Positions 35,213-43,829 of a stretch of 64,000 nucleotides of DNA are shown one piece after another. This DNA is from Luteimonas fraxinea. GTDB taxonomy: Bacteria; Pseudomonadota; Gammaproteobacteria; Xanthomonadales; Xanthomonadaceae. The translations under genes and the position numbers were made by a program. The notes under the pieces are model-generated. The model was not told the origin of the DNA, searched no databases, and saw only the letters and a program-made list of their open reading frames with translations. Positions within the stretch are counted from its first letter, which is position 1. Each line of letters opens with the position of its first letter. The stretch covers positions 682,001 to 746,000 of the forward strand of contig NZ_CP089507.1 in NCBI RefSeq assembly GCF_021233355.1, read 5' to 3'.

Positions 35213-36184
35213 ATGTCGTCCCGTCGCCGTTTCCTCAGCGCCGCCTCGTTCGCCGCCGCCGGCCTCGCCCTGGCCCCGCTCGCGGCCTGCAGCCGCGATA
35301 CCGCTGTACCGCCGCTACCGGCTCCTGCCGGCGCTGCGCCGCCGCCCGCAGCCAATCCGGGCACGTTGATCACGCGCGCGATTCCGTCCACCGGCGAAAC
35401 CGTGCCGGCGATAGGCGCCGGCACGTCCGGCAGCTACGAGATCGCGCTGGACTCGCCGGACTTCGCGCGCCTCCAGGAGACGATCAAGGTTTTCTTCGAT
35501 GGCGGCGCCACGCTGTTCGACACATCCCCTAACTACACCAACGCGGACGAAGTGCTGGGCGCCCTGCTGGCCTCCGGCGGCTGGCGCGACCGCTGCTTCC
35601 TGGCGACCAAGATCGCCGCCGACGATCGAGCCGCGATGGAGGCGCAGTGGAGGCAAAGCCAACGTCGCCTGCAGACCGATCACGTCGAACTGTTGCAGGT
35701 CCACAACCTGCGCGCGCTCGACATCGCCTGGCCTTACGCACAGCAGCTGAAGGCCTCCGGCGCGACGCGATACATCGGCCTGACCCACTATCTCGAAAGC
35801 GGCCACGCCGCGCTCGTCTCGGCGATGCGCGCGCATCGTCCGGATTTCGTGCAGGTCAATTATTCGGTCAACGCACCCCAGGCCGCGCAGACCGTGCTGC
35901 CGGTCGCGCAGGAACTCGGTATCGCGGTGCTGATCAACCGCGCGTTCGACGACGGCAAGCTGTTCGCGCGGGTCAAGGATTCGACGTTGCCGGAATGGGC
36001 AGGCGACGTCGGCGTGACCTCCTGGTCGCAGCTGTTCCTGAAATTCGCGATCAGCCATCCGGCAGTGACTGCGGTGATCCCGGCGACGGGTCGTCCCGAC
36101 CGCCAGGCCGACCAGCTACGCGCCGGAAGAGGGCCTTTGCTGAGCGCGGCGCAGCAGGACGAACTTGTCGCCCGGTTCGCCTGA
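35213..36184 (+). CDS. Tat-exported, lipobox-bearing aldo/keto reductase
   Basis: A 323-residue protein. It starts MSSRRRFLSAASFAAAGLAL with a twin-arginine motif (SRRRFLS) and a lipobox ending in Cys26 (LAAC), so it is probably folded with cofactor in the cytosol, exported by Tat and lipidated. A proline/alanine linker leads into an AKR barrel with LFDTSPNYTNADEVLG (Asp and Tyr of the catalytic tetrad), FLATKI (Lys) and ELLQVHNL (His). Substrate unknown. AGGAG lies 8 bases before the ATG. The HD-GYP gene is divergent; the next gene starts 13 bp downstream. Confidence 0.9.
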   Translation: MSSRRRFLSAASFAAAGLALAPLAACSRDTAVPPLPAPAGAAPPPAANPGTLITRAIPSTGETVPAIGAGTSGSYEIALDSPDFARLQETIKVFFDGGATLFDTSPNYTNADEVLGALLASGGWRDRCFLATKIAADDRAAMEAQWRQSQRRLQTDHVELLQVHNLRALDIAWPYAQQLKASGATRYIGLTHYLESGHAALVSAMRAHRPDFVQVNYSVNAPQAAQTVLPVAQELGIAVLINRAFDDGKLFARVKDSTLPEWAGDVGVTSWSQLFLKFAISHPAVTAVIPATGRPDRQADQLRAGRGPLLSAAQQDELVARFA

Positions 36185-36197
36185 GGGCCGGCCCGCG

Positions 36198-37508
36198 ATG
36201 TCCGACGGAAAGATCGCCGATCTGTTCAACCTGCGCCGCGGCGAGGCCGCGCCGGTGCTGGTCGCGGGCCTGTTCTTCTTCTGCATCCTGACCGCACTGA
36301 TGATGCTGCGGCCCGCGCGCGACGCGCTGGGCATGGAGCGCGGACTCGACAGCGTGCGCTGGCTGTTCATCGGCACTGCGGTCGTCACGCTGCTGGTCAA
36401 TCCGGTATTCGGCTGGCTGGTCGCGCGGCTGCGGCGGCTGCATTTCATCTCGGCGACGTATGCGTTCTTCGCGCTGAGCCTGGTCGGATTCTGGGCGCTA
36501 CTGGTGTTCGCACCGGGCGCGGTCGGCGCGCGCAGTGGCCAGGTGTTCTACGTCTGGTTCAGTGTCTTCAACCTGTTCGTGACGATGGTCTTCTGGGCGC
36601 TGCTCGCCGATCGCTTCAGCAGCGATCAGGGCAAGCGGCTGTTCGCGCTGATCGCGGTCGGTGGCACGCTCGGCGCGATCTTCGGGCCCTGGCTCGCCGC
36701 GCGGCTGGCAGAGCCGCTGGGCACACCTGCGCTGCTGCTGGTCGCCGCCGCATTTCTCGGTGTATCGATCGCGCTGGCCTGGTGGCTGGTGCGGCTGCGC
36801 ACCGACGGGCCACGCGATACGACGATGCAGGACCAGGAGGCGGTGCGTATCGGCGGCAGCGCGCTGGCCGGCATCCGCGCGGTGTTCGCGTCGCGCTATC
36901 TGATGGGCATCGCCGGCTACGTGGTGATCATGACCATCGTCGCGACCTTCATCTACTTCACCCGCCTGCAGATGGTGGCCGTAGCCGAAACCGATCTGGA
37001 TGCACGTACCGGCCTGCTCGGCAATATCGACATGTGGACCCAGGTCGCGGTGCTGGTGCTGCAGGTCACCCTGACCGGCCACATCATCCGCCGGCTCGGA
37101 CTGGCCTTCGCGCTGGCGCTGCTGCCGATCGCGATGGCGGTCGGCTTCATCGGTCTGGCGATCTACGGCTCGTTTCTGGTGCTGATCCTGCTCGAGTCGA
37201 CCAACCGCGCGATCCAGCGCGGCCTGACCCGCCCCGCGCGCGAGACGCTGTTCACCGTCGTCGGCCGCGAGGACAAGTACAAGGCCAAGGCCTTCATCGA
37301 CACCTTTGTCTACCGCGTCGGCGACGTGGTCGGCGCGCAGACCGAGGGCGTGCTCGGACGGCTGGGCCTGGCGCTCGGCGGGCTGGTGAGTGTGGTCGTG
37401 CCGCTGGCGCTGGTCTGGGCGGCGCTGGGCATCTGGCTGGGCCGGGCGCAGCAACGGCAGGCCGACACGGAAACCTTGTCCTCTAAACAGGACGCCGCGC
37501 CGCGCTGA
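36198..37508 (+). CDS. MFS carrier related to nucleotide (NTP/NDP) translocases
   Basis: A 436-residue inner-membrane protein with about 12 hydrophobic segments. The N-terminal text MMLRPARDALGMERGLDSVR and VFWALLADRFSSDQGKRLFA resembles bacterial homologues of the Tlc-type ATP/ADP translocases within the major facilitator superfamily; LTRPARETLFTVVGREDKYKAKAFIDTF in the C-half is also typical. The transported molecule in free-living bacteria is not established. The start at 36198 follows GAGGGC; an earlier ATG overlaps the reductase stop and is less likely. Close spacing suggests cotranscription with the reductase. Confidence 0.82.
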   Translation: MSDGKIADLFNLRRGEAAPVLVAGLFFFCILTALMMLRPARDALGMERGLDSVRWLFIGTAVVTLLVNPVFGWLVARLRRLHFISATYAFFALSLVGFWALLVFAPGAVGARSGQVFYVWFSVFNLFVTMVFWALLADRFSSDQGKRLFALIAVGGTLGAIFGPWLAARLAEPLGTPALLLVAAAFLGVSIALAWWLVRLRTDGPRDTTMQDQEAVRIGGSALAGIRAVFASRYLMGIAGYVVIMTIVATFIYFTRLQMVAVAETDLDARTGLLGNIDMWTQVAVLVLQVTLTGHIIRRLGLAFALALLPIAMAVGFIGLAIYGSFLVLILLESTNRAIQRGLTRPARETLFTVVGREDKYKAKAFIDTFVYRVGDVVGAQTEGVLGRLGLALGGLVSVVVPLALVWAALGIWLGRAQQRQADTETLSSKQDAAPR

Positions 37509-37571
37509 CCGGCGTCCGCCCGCGGCGGGCATCGGCGATGGATAATGCGCGCCCTTGCCGGCGCCCTCCCG

Positions 37572-38513
37572 ATGCAGCCCACGACGAAAGCCCACTGGCA
37601 GATCCACTTCTGCGTCCTGCTGTGGGGCTTCACCGCCATCCTCGGCAAGCTGATCACCCTGCCCGCGTTGCCGCTGGTGTGGTGGCGGATGTTGCTGGTC
37701 GCCGGCACGCTGATGCTGCTGCCGCGGGTCTGGCGCGGCGTGCGCGCCCTGCCGCCGCGCCTGTTGCTGGCCTACGCCGGCGTCGGCGCACTGGTCGCGC
37801 TGCACTGGCTGACCTTCTACGGCGCGGTGAAGCTCGCCAATGCCTCGGTCGCGGCGACCTGCATGGCGCTGGCGACGGTGTTCATCGCGCTGATCGAACC
37901 GCTGGTCGCACGCAGCCGCTTCTCGTGGCGCGAACTCGCGCTGGGCATCGCGGTGCTGCCGGGCGTGGCGCTGGTGGTCGGCGGTATTCCCGACGGCATG
38001 CGCGTCGGCGTCGCGGTCGGCGCGCTGTCGGCGCTGTTCGTCGCCTGCTTCGGGTCCTTGAACAAGCGTCTGGTCGAACGCGCAGATCCACTGACGGTGA
38101 CCGCGCTCGAACTCGGCGCCGGCACGCTGACGCTGACCCTGCTCGCACCGCTGATGCCGCTGCTGTTCCCGGCCTTCGCCGGCAGTCTGCTGACGCTGCC
38201 GGGCCTGCACGACGGCGCCCATCTGCTGCTGCTCGCCTTCGCTTGCACGCTGCTGCCGTTCGCGCTGTCGCTGGTCGCGTTGCGCCACATGAGCGCGTTT
38301 GCCGCGCAGCTCGCGGTCAATCTGGAACCGGTCTATGCGATCGCGCTCGCCATCGTCCTGCTCGGCGAACAGCATGAGCTGACGCCGCGCTTCTACGCGG
38401 GCGTGGCGATCATCCTGGCCGCGGTGCTGGTGTACCCACTGCTGTCGCGTCCACGGCGCATCGTGCATCCGGAGAACCTTGCCGCCGGCGAAGCCAAGCA
38501 GATCGCGGACTGA
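37572..38513 (+). CDS. EamA-family (drug/metabolite transporter) permease
   Basis: A 313-residue inner-membrane protein with ten hydrophobic segments arranged as two EamA repeats. HFCVLLWGFTAILGKLITLP starts the first, and FAAQLAVNLEPVYAIALAIV with LLGEQHELTPRFYAGVAIIL ends the second. Members export or import amino acids, sugars or other metabolites; the substrate cannot be read from sequence. The start MQPTTKAHW matches where relatives begin; an ATG at 37545 is an alternative. It follows the nucleotide-translocase-like gene by 63 bp. Confidence 0.88.
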   Translation: MQPTTKAHWQIHFCVLLWGFTAILGKLITLPALPLVWWRMLLVAGTLMLLPRVWRGVRALPPRLLLAYAGVGALVALHWLTFYGAVKLANASVAATCMALATVFIALIEPLVARSRFSWRELALGIAVLPGVALVVGGIPDGMRVGVAVGALSALFVACFGSLNKRLVERADPLTVTALELGAGTLTLTLLAPLMPLLFPAFAGSLLTLPGLHDGAHLLLLAFACTLLPFALSLVALRHMSAFAAQLAVNLEPVYAIALAIVLLGEQHELTPRFYAGVAIILAAVLVYPLLSRPRRIVHPENLAAGEAKQIAD

Positions 38514-38530
38514 AATCCGCATCGCACACT

Positions 38531-38570
38531 GTTCGTAGGATGGGTAGAGCGCCAGCGAAACCCATCGTTG
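38531..38570. repeat. Hairpin-forming intergenic repeat (GGATGGGT...ACCCATC type)
   Basis: GATGGGT (38539-38545) and ACCCATC (38560-38566) flank TAGAGCGCCAGCGA-like sequence. The motif TAGGATGGGT-AGAGCG-CAGCGAAACCCATC is familiar as a dispersed intergenic element in gammaproteobacteria. Fragments of similar sequence (TGGGTGG, GGTGGGTCATC, TTTCGCTGCGCTCGCC) continue to about 38720. It fills the gap between two converging genes. Confidence 0.5.
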
Positions 38571-38748
38571 CCATCTCGCCGACCGCGGCAACGAACCGCG
38601 GATCGCGCTCGCCTCGCGTTCGTCAGGCGGGTAATGGGTGGCGCACACGGTGGGTCATCAACCCGGGATGCGAACCGTGACAGGGCACTGATGTGTTTCG
38701 CTGCGCTCGCCCCGTCCGACGCGTGGCTTTCCGTCGCGATACACGGCC

Positions 38749-39808
38749 TCAGGCCAACGCGCAGACCCGGTCGCGCCCTTCGTGCTTCGCCTTGTACAGG
38801 GCCTGGTCGGCGCGGGCGAGCAATGAGGACGCATCCTCTTCGGGCTGCAACGCCGCCACGCCGATACTGATCGTCACCGGCAATCCGGTCGGCATCGCGG
38901 CGACTGCTTCGCGCAGATATTCCGATTCTCGCGCGGCGTCGGCCAATGCGCGATCCGGCAGCAGCCGCACGAACTCCTCGCCGCCGAACCGCGCCACGCG
39001 CCCGCGCGCGGCTTCCGTCGACAACAACATCGCGCCCAGCGTCTGCAGCACGCGGTCGCCCTCGGCGTGGCCGTGCAGATCGTTGATCGACTTGAAGTGG
39101 TCGATGTCGACGATCGCGACCGACAACGGATTGCCCAGCGCATGCGCCTGGGTGATCGCCTGGTCCAGCGTGCGCGAGAACGCGCGACGGTTCGCGAGAC
39201 CGGTCAGCGGATCGGTCGACGACTGCTCCTCCAGATCCGCGTTCTGGTTCTCCAGTTCCTGCTGGTAGTGCAGCAATTGCTGTTCGTACCAGCCGCGCTC
39301 TTCGAGCTGCAGGCGCAACTCCTGGCTGATGCGATGCAGTTCCATCAACCGCGAGGCCTGCCGAGACAATGCTTCCAGCGCGCTGCGCTGTTCGGGTTCG
39401 AGTTCGCGCGGCTTGTCGTCGATGACGCAGAACGTGCCCATCGGCGGCGCGCATCGGGGCACCGGCGTAGAAGCGGACGTGCGGCCCACCGGTCACCATC
39501 GGATTGCCGCTGAAGCGCGGGTCCTTGCGGGCATCGGTGACGATCATCGTCTCCGACGGATCGAGAATCGCGTGCGCACAGAACGCGATCTCGCGCGACG
39601 TGCTGTCACCCTCGACACCGTGCGCCGACTTGAACCATTGCCGGTCGTGGTCGATCAGGGTGATGACCGCCATCGGCACATCGCAGATCACCGCGGCAAT
39701 CGCGACGAGATCGTCATAGGCGGCCTCGCGCGGCGTGTCGAGGATTCGGTAGGCGTCCAGCGTGGCCTGGCGCGCGACTTCGTCGGACGGCAGCGGTGCA
39801 CGCATCAT
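38749..39808 (-). pseudogene. GAF-GGDEF diguanylate cyclase interrupted by a frameshift
   Basis: The N-terminal half, starting MMRAPLPSDEVARQATLDAY, reads as a GAF domain (ILDTPREAAYDDLVAIAAVI, SREIAFCAHAIL) as far as FYAGAPMRAADG near 39450. The reading frame must then shift to continue as MGTFCVIDDKPRELEPEQ, a coiled coil, and a GGDEF domain with intact signature ARFGGEEF, ending at 38749. Both halves are otherwise undamaged. Related proteins read DGHALGTLCVID at this junction, so three residues and one frame are missing, as expected from loss of 11 bp. No RxxD inhibitory site precedes GGEEF. It is either a recent null mutation, a phase-variable site or a sequence error. An in-frame ATG at 39489 could in principle start the GGDEF part. 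Confidence 0.85.
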
Positions 39809-40006
39809 GGACGGCAGGCACCTGTAGGGCGCGATCGGCTTGCAGCCATTGCAGTGATCCTGAATGGTCAGCGTGTACGGTAACGCACACCTACTGACCG
39901 CGCCCAGCCCGCAAGTATTCGCGTCGCGATGAATGTGACCCGTCGCACGTGTGACGCGTCTACAGCGCGATCACCGATAATGCCGGCCCGCATCACGAGA
40001 CCGACC

Positions 40007-40231
40007 ATGCCCGCGCCAATCGAATTTCCGCTGGAACGCGACCACGTCGAACTCAACCAGTTGCTCAAGCTTGCAGGCCTGTGCGACAGCGGCGGCGCCG
40101 GCAAGGCCATCGTCGCCAGCGGCGCGGTGTTCGTCGACGGTGTCGTCGAGCTGCGCAAGACCTGCAAGATCCGCGCGGACCAGACCGTCGAACTCGACGG
40201 CCAGGTGATCCGCGTCATCGCCGCGCACTGA
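40007..40231 (+). CDS. S4-domain RNA-binding protein (YbcJ-like)
   Basis: A 74-residue protein that is almost entirely one S4 domain: ELNQLLKLAGLCDSGGAGKA followed by IVASGAVFVDGVVELRKTCK, with the GG/AK turn and basic patch used to bind structured RNA. E. coli YbcJ has 70 aa. The start MPAPIEFPLE is chosen because it fits the family; two ATGs upstream in frame lie in unlikely sequence. Single gene, transcribed toward the converging DUF4019 gene 61 bp away. Confidence 0.9.
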   Translation: MPAPIEFPLERDHVELNQLLKLAGLCDSGGAGKAIVASGAVFVDGVVELRKTCKIRADQTVELDGQVIRVIAAH

Positions 40232-40292
40232 GGCGCGGATACACGAACGGCGCCCGCAGGCGCCGTCCGGCAAAAAGCAATTGACTGTCGGC

Positions 40293-40799
40293 TCAGCGAA
40301 CGCTGTAGCCCGACACGCGCCAGGTGCGGTCCTCGTCGAGACGGAACGACACCAGCTCGCGCACGGCCTGCGGCTGGCTGGCGAACGTGGTCGGCGACGC
40401 GACGTTGATGTAGATGCCTTCCGGCACCGCTTCGCCGGCGCGGAACTGCGAACGGCTGACGACCGGCTGGTCGCGCTTGGTCGGCGCGCCGAGGCGGTTG
40501 CGATCGATGTTGAGCTGGCGCACGAACTCGTCGCGGGTCACAGCGCTCTTCATCGTCGCCGAAGCGCCATCCCAGACTTCGCCGGCGCGGTTGCCATCGA
40601 TCATCTGCATGACCTGCACCGCGGCGGCGCCCATCTCGGCGTCCTGGCGCGCGACCTGCGCCTGCTGCTCGGGCGTGAGCTGTTGCTGCGCGGCGGCGCC
40701 GGGCTGCGCTGCGGGCTGGGCGGCAGGCTGTTGTGCGTGTGCAGCGGAGGCGAAAGCGACCAGCAGAGCGGCCGACAGCGACAGGCGTAGGGTGTTCAT
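40293..40799 (-). CDS. DUF4019-domain exported protein
   Basis: A 168-residue protein with a signal peptide (LRLSLSAALLVAFASAAHAQ), a proline/alanine/glutamine-rich linker (residues about 23-45), and a DUF4019 domain (GNRAGEVWDGASATMKSAVT, RDEFVRQLNIDRNRLGAP, REL and DEDRTWRVSGYSV). DUF4019 proteins are periplasmic and of unknown role. The ATG follows GAGG about 12 bases upstream. It is divergent from the lemA-like gene. Confidence 0.85.
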   Translation of the reverse strand: MNTLRLSLSAALLVAFASAAHAQQPAAQPAAQPGAAAQQQLTPEQQAQVARQDAEMGAAAVQVMQMIDGNRAGEVWDGASATMKSAVTRDEFVRQLNIDRNRLGAPTKRDQPVVSRSQFRAGEAVPEGIYINVASPTTFASQPQAVRELVSFRLDEDRTWRVSGYSVR

Positions 40800-40985
40800 A
40801 TTCGTGACGTTCCTCGCAGAACTGCTTGAAGTGGACCGAGTGTACGCATTGCATCGCGGCCGGCAAGCGCCCCGCACGCAGGGTTCTCCCGGGGTCGACG
40901 GGTCGCTTTCAGCAGGTATGCTCAGCCGCTTCTCTGCTGCCGTGTGATCCATGGATCGAGCTCCGGACATCGCAGGCGATCGTCG

Positions 40986-41543
40986 ATGACGGCCACCATC
41001 ATCGGCGTGCTGCTGATCGCGACACTGCTGGCGTGGGCGGTCGTGGTGTTCAACCGGTTGGTGCGTCTGCGCAACCAGGTACGGACCGCGTGGGCCGACA
41101 TCGACGTGCAGCTGATGCGTCGTCACGATCTGGTGCCGCAGCTCGTCAGCGCGGTGCAGGCCTATGCAGGTCACGAACGCGCCACGCTCGATGCGGTGAC
41201 CGCGCTGCGCACGCGGGCGATGGGTACATCCGATGCCGCGACGCTGTCGGATCTCGAGCAGTCGCTCGGCGACGGCATCAACCGCCTGATCGCGTTGCGG
41301 GAGGCTTATCCGGCGCTCGCGGCCAGCGACAATTTCGCGCAGCTGCAGACCGATCTCGTTGATGTCGAAGCGCAGCTGCAGTACGCGCGACGCTTCTACA
41401 ACGGCGCCGTGCGCGATCTCAACGACGCGGTGCAACGCGTGCCGGACACGTTCGTCGCGCGGCTGACGGGGATCGACGAGGCCGGCTTTTTCCAGGCCGA
41501 CGACGGCAGCCGGCAACCGGTACCGGTGGAGTTGGCGGGCTGA
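40986..41543 (+). CDS. LemA family protein
   Basis: A 185-residue protein with one N-terminal membrane helix (TIIGVLLIATLLAWAVVVFN) and a long helical-bundle domain. NQVRTAWADIDVQLMRRHDL, VPQLVSAVQAY and QYARRFYNGAVRDLNDAVQR are LemA signatures. The function of the family is not settled; in many bacteria it is paired with a DUF2207 or TPM-type membrane protein, as here. Its stop overlaps the next start (TGATG). Confidence 0.92.
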   Translation: MTATIIGVLLIATLLAWAVVVFNRLVRLRNQVRTAWADIDVQLMRRHDLVPQLVSAVQAYAGHERATLDAVTALRTRAMGTSDAATLSDLEQSLGDGINRLIALREAYPALAASDNFAQLQTDLVDVEAQLQYARRFYNGAVRDLNDAVQRVPDTFVARLTGIDEAGFFQADDGSRQPVPVELAG

Positions 41544-43240
41544 TGCGGTGCGCGCTCCTGCTGCTCGCCTGCCTCGCGCTGCCGGCGTGGGCGCAGGAGC
41601 GGATCCTGCGTCACGACGTGGACGTGCGCGTACTCGCCGACGGCCGCCTCGATGTCACCGAACGCATCGAACTGCGCGCGGAAGGCCGCACGTTCCGGCA
41701 TGGCCTGGTCCGCGATCTCCCGGTCCGCGATCGCGATCCGTATGGCGATGTCGTGGTCACCGATCTGGAGATGCAGGACGTGCTGCGCGACGGCCGCGTC
41801 GAGCCGTGGCGGATCGAACGGGTCGGCCGCGTGCTGCGTCTGCGCACCGGCGACGCCGGGCATCTGAAGGTGCCGTCGCAGCCGGTCTACACGCTGCATT
41901 ACCGCACCACGCGGCAACCGCTGTTCGGTGACACGCGTGATGCGCTGTCGCTCGACGCGATCGGCAGTGATCAGTCGGTGCCGGTCGAGCAGGGCTCGGT
42001 CACGGTGACCCTGCCGCGGGCCGTCGCGGTCGACACCTTGCGCGCCGAAGGCATCACCGGCGCGACCGGACGCGATTTCCACGTGTCCCTGTCGGCCGCG
42101 GGCACCGCGCGTTGGACGCTGACGCAAGCGCTGCAGCCGCACACCGGGCTGCACGTGCGGCTGGCATTTCCCAAGGATGTGATCGCCGCGCCGACGTCGC
42201 GTCAGCGCGCCCTGTGGTGGCTGCAGGACAACGCCGGACTGCTGGTCGCGCTGGTCGGACTGCTGGTGCTGGCGGCGTACTGCGTGCTGCGCTGGCGGCG
42301 CGTCCGCCATCCGCAGACGCCGGGCGCCGCACCCGAGCGCCACGAACCACCGACCGGCTTTTCGCCTGCAGGCCTGCGTTACCTGCGCCGCATGCGCTAC
42401 GACGCGCGCAGCTTCGCAGCCGACCTGCTGGCCAGCGCGGTCGACGATCATCTGTGCCTCCATCGCACACCGCAGGGCGCGCGCACCGGCTGGCGGATCG
42501 AACGTACGCACGCAGGCGCACACACGTTGCCGACGATGGAACAGCGCGCGCAGCTGACCGCGCTGCTGCCGGAACCCGATGACGCGGTGGACCTGCGCAG
42601 CCGCGAGCAGGCGCGGGTCGCGCAGGCCTGCAAGGCCCACGAACTCGCCCTGCGCAAACGCTTCGTGCCGGCGCTGTTCCGCGCGCATGGCGGCAGCATT
42701 CTCGGCGCGCTGGCGATCGCGCTCGCGGCTTCGGTGCCGGCCCTGTGGCTCGCGTGGCACTCGCCTTCGCTGCCGGCGACGGTGCTGGTGGTCATATTGA
42801 TGGCGCCGATGCTGCTCGGGTTCGCGCTGCTGGTGCGTGCGCCCACGACCGAAGGGCGACAGCTGCTAGCGCACGCGGAAGGTCTGCGCCGTCATCTGGC
42901 CGGCGGCGCGAAGGCGGGACGCCGTCACGGTGATGCGCCCGCGATGTCCACCCTCGACGCCGCGCGCTACGTGCGGCTGTTGCCGTACGCGGTGGCGCTC
43001 GATGTCGAAGATGCGTGGACGAAAGCCTTTGCCGCGACGGTCGGCGACGACAAGGCGATCGAAGCGGTCGCCGGCATTGCCTGGTATCGCGGCCTCGTAG
43101 TCACCGATCTGGTGCGTTTCAGCCGCTCGATGGGCGACAGCCTCGCCGCGCGGATCGCAGCGGTCGCAAGTCCGAACAAGAAGAAAAAGAACGTACCGGA
43201 ACCGACGCCTCCCGCCGAGCCGCCTCAGCCTTCCAGGTAA
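41543..43240 (+). CDS. DUF2207 membrane protein, partner of LemA
   Basis: A 565-residue protein. A signal peptide ([14 protein letters not shown]) leads to an extracytoplasmic DUF2207 domain to about residue 230 ([46 protein letters not shown]). Then come a membrane helix ([17 protein letters not shown]), a cytoplasmic segment, two further helices near 390-430, and a C-terminal domain ending in a lysine cluster and proline-rich tail. The start is coupled to the lemA-like stop by a one-base overlap. The last 16 bp overlap the end of the converging soxR gene. Confidence 0.88.
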   Translation: MRCALLLLACLALPAWAQERILRHDVDVRVLADGRLDVTERIELRAEGRTFRHGLVRDLPVRDRDPYGDVVVTDLEMQDVLRDGRVEPWRIERVGRVLRLRTGDAGHLKVPSQPVYTLHYRTTRQPLFGDTRDALSLDAIGSDQSVPVEQGSVTVTLPRAVAVDTLRAEGITGATGRDFHVSLSAAGTARWTLTQALQPHTGLHVRLAFPKDVIAAPTSRQRALWWLQDNAGLLVALVGLLVLAAYCVLRWRRVRHPQTPGAAPERHEPPTGFSPAGLRYLRRMRYDARSFAADLLASAVDDHLCLHRTPQGARTGWRIERTHAGAHTLPTMEQRAQLTALLPEPDDAVDLRSREQARVAQACKAHELALRKRFVPALFRAHGGSILGALAIALAASVPALWLAWHSPSLPATVLVVILMAPMLLGFALLVRAPTTEGRQLLAHAEGLRRHLAGGAKAGRRHGDAPAMSTLDAARYVRLLPYAVALDVEDAWTKAFAATVGDDKAIEAVAGIAWYRGLVVTDLVRFSRSMGDSLAARIAAVASPNKKKKNVPEPTPPAEPPQPSR

Positions 43241-43680
43241 CGCGCGCCCGGCCCGCGTGCACCGGCGACATCCTCGGGATTGCGCAGCGGGCAGGCCTTC
43301 AACGACAGACAGCCGCACCCGATGCAGCCGTCGAGCTGGTCGCGCAGGCGCGTGAGCTGGTCGATGCGCGCGTCGAGTTCCGCGCGCCAGCGGCGCGACA
43401 GCCGCGTCCAGTCGGCCGTGGTCGGCGTGTGCCCGTCGGGCAATGTGTCCAACGCTTCGCGGATCGAGGCCAGCGGAATGCCGGCACGTTGCGCGACCTT
43501 GATGATCGCCACGCGCCGCAGCACCTCGCGACCATAGCGCCGCTGGTTGCCCGCGTTGCGGCCGCCGTGGATCAGACCCTGGCGATCGTAGAAATGCAGC
43601 GCCGAGACCGCCACGCCGCTGCGCGCGGCCAGTTCGCCGACCGAGAGCACCTCATCCGCACGCCGTGCACGCGTCGCCAT
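43225..43680 (-). CDS. soxR: Redox-sensitive transcriptional activator SoxR
   Basis: A 151-residue MerR-family regulator. The N-terminal winged helix ([34 protein letters not shown]) binds DNA, a central helix dimerises, and Cys119, Cys122, Cys124 and Cys130 in [12 protein letters not shown] (CX2CXCX5C) hold the [2Fe-2S] cluster that senses redox-cycling compounds. No soxS is present; as in most bacteria outside the enterics, SoxR should act directly on target genes. Its start lies 4 bp from a clear SoxR-type promoter that points toward the neighbouring quinone oxidoreductase gene. Confidence 0.95.
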   Translation of the reverse strand: MATRARRADEVLSVGELAARSGVAVSALHFYDRQGLIHGGRNAGNQRRYGREVLRRVAIIKVAQRAGIPLASIREALDTLPDGHTPTTADWTRLSRRWRAELDARIDQLTRLRDQLDGCIGCGCLSLKACPLRNPEDVAGARGPGARYLEG

Positions 43681-43683
43681 CGC

Positions 43684-43714
43684 TTGACCTCAACATTGGT
43701 TGAGGTCATAGCCT
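43684..43714 (+). promoter_or_regulatory. SoxR-dependent promoter with SoxR box
   Basis: A perfect inverted repeat, GACCTCAAC-N4-GTTGAGGTC (43686-43707), overlaps a -35 TTGACC (43684-43689). A 19-bp spacer separates this from TAGCCT (43709-43714). The long 19-bp spacer with the dyad inside it is the hallmark of MerR-family activated promoters, and CCTCAA/TTGAGG are the conserved halves of known SoxR boxes. It should drive the quinone oxidoreductase gene and may also repress soxR. Confidence 0.88.
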
Positions 43715-43829
43715 GCGCGACATTCCTCCTGCTGTCCATGGCCGCCTGATGACCTTCGACGACTGCACGCCGCACCCCGCTTCCGGCTCCGATGAGGTCG
43801 GCATCGCGTGCGAGACCGCGGACGACACC

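Noticed and set aside
43749..43829. N-terminal extension of the quinone oxidoreductase from ATG 43749
   Set aside because: The extra 27 residues do not resemble the family N-terminus; the GroES-like domain begins at MFALAFERFGG.
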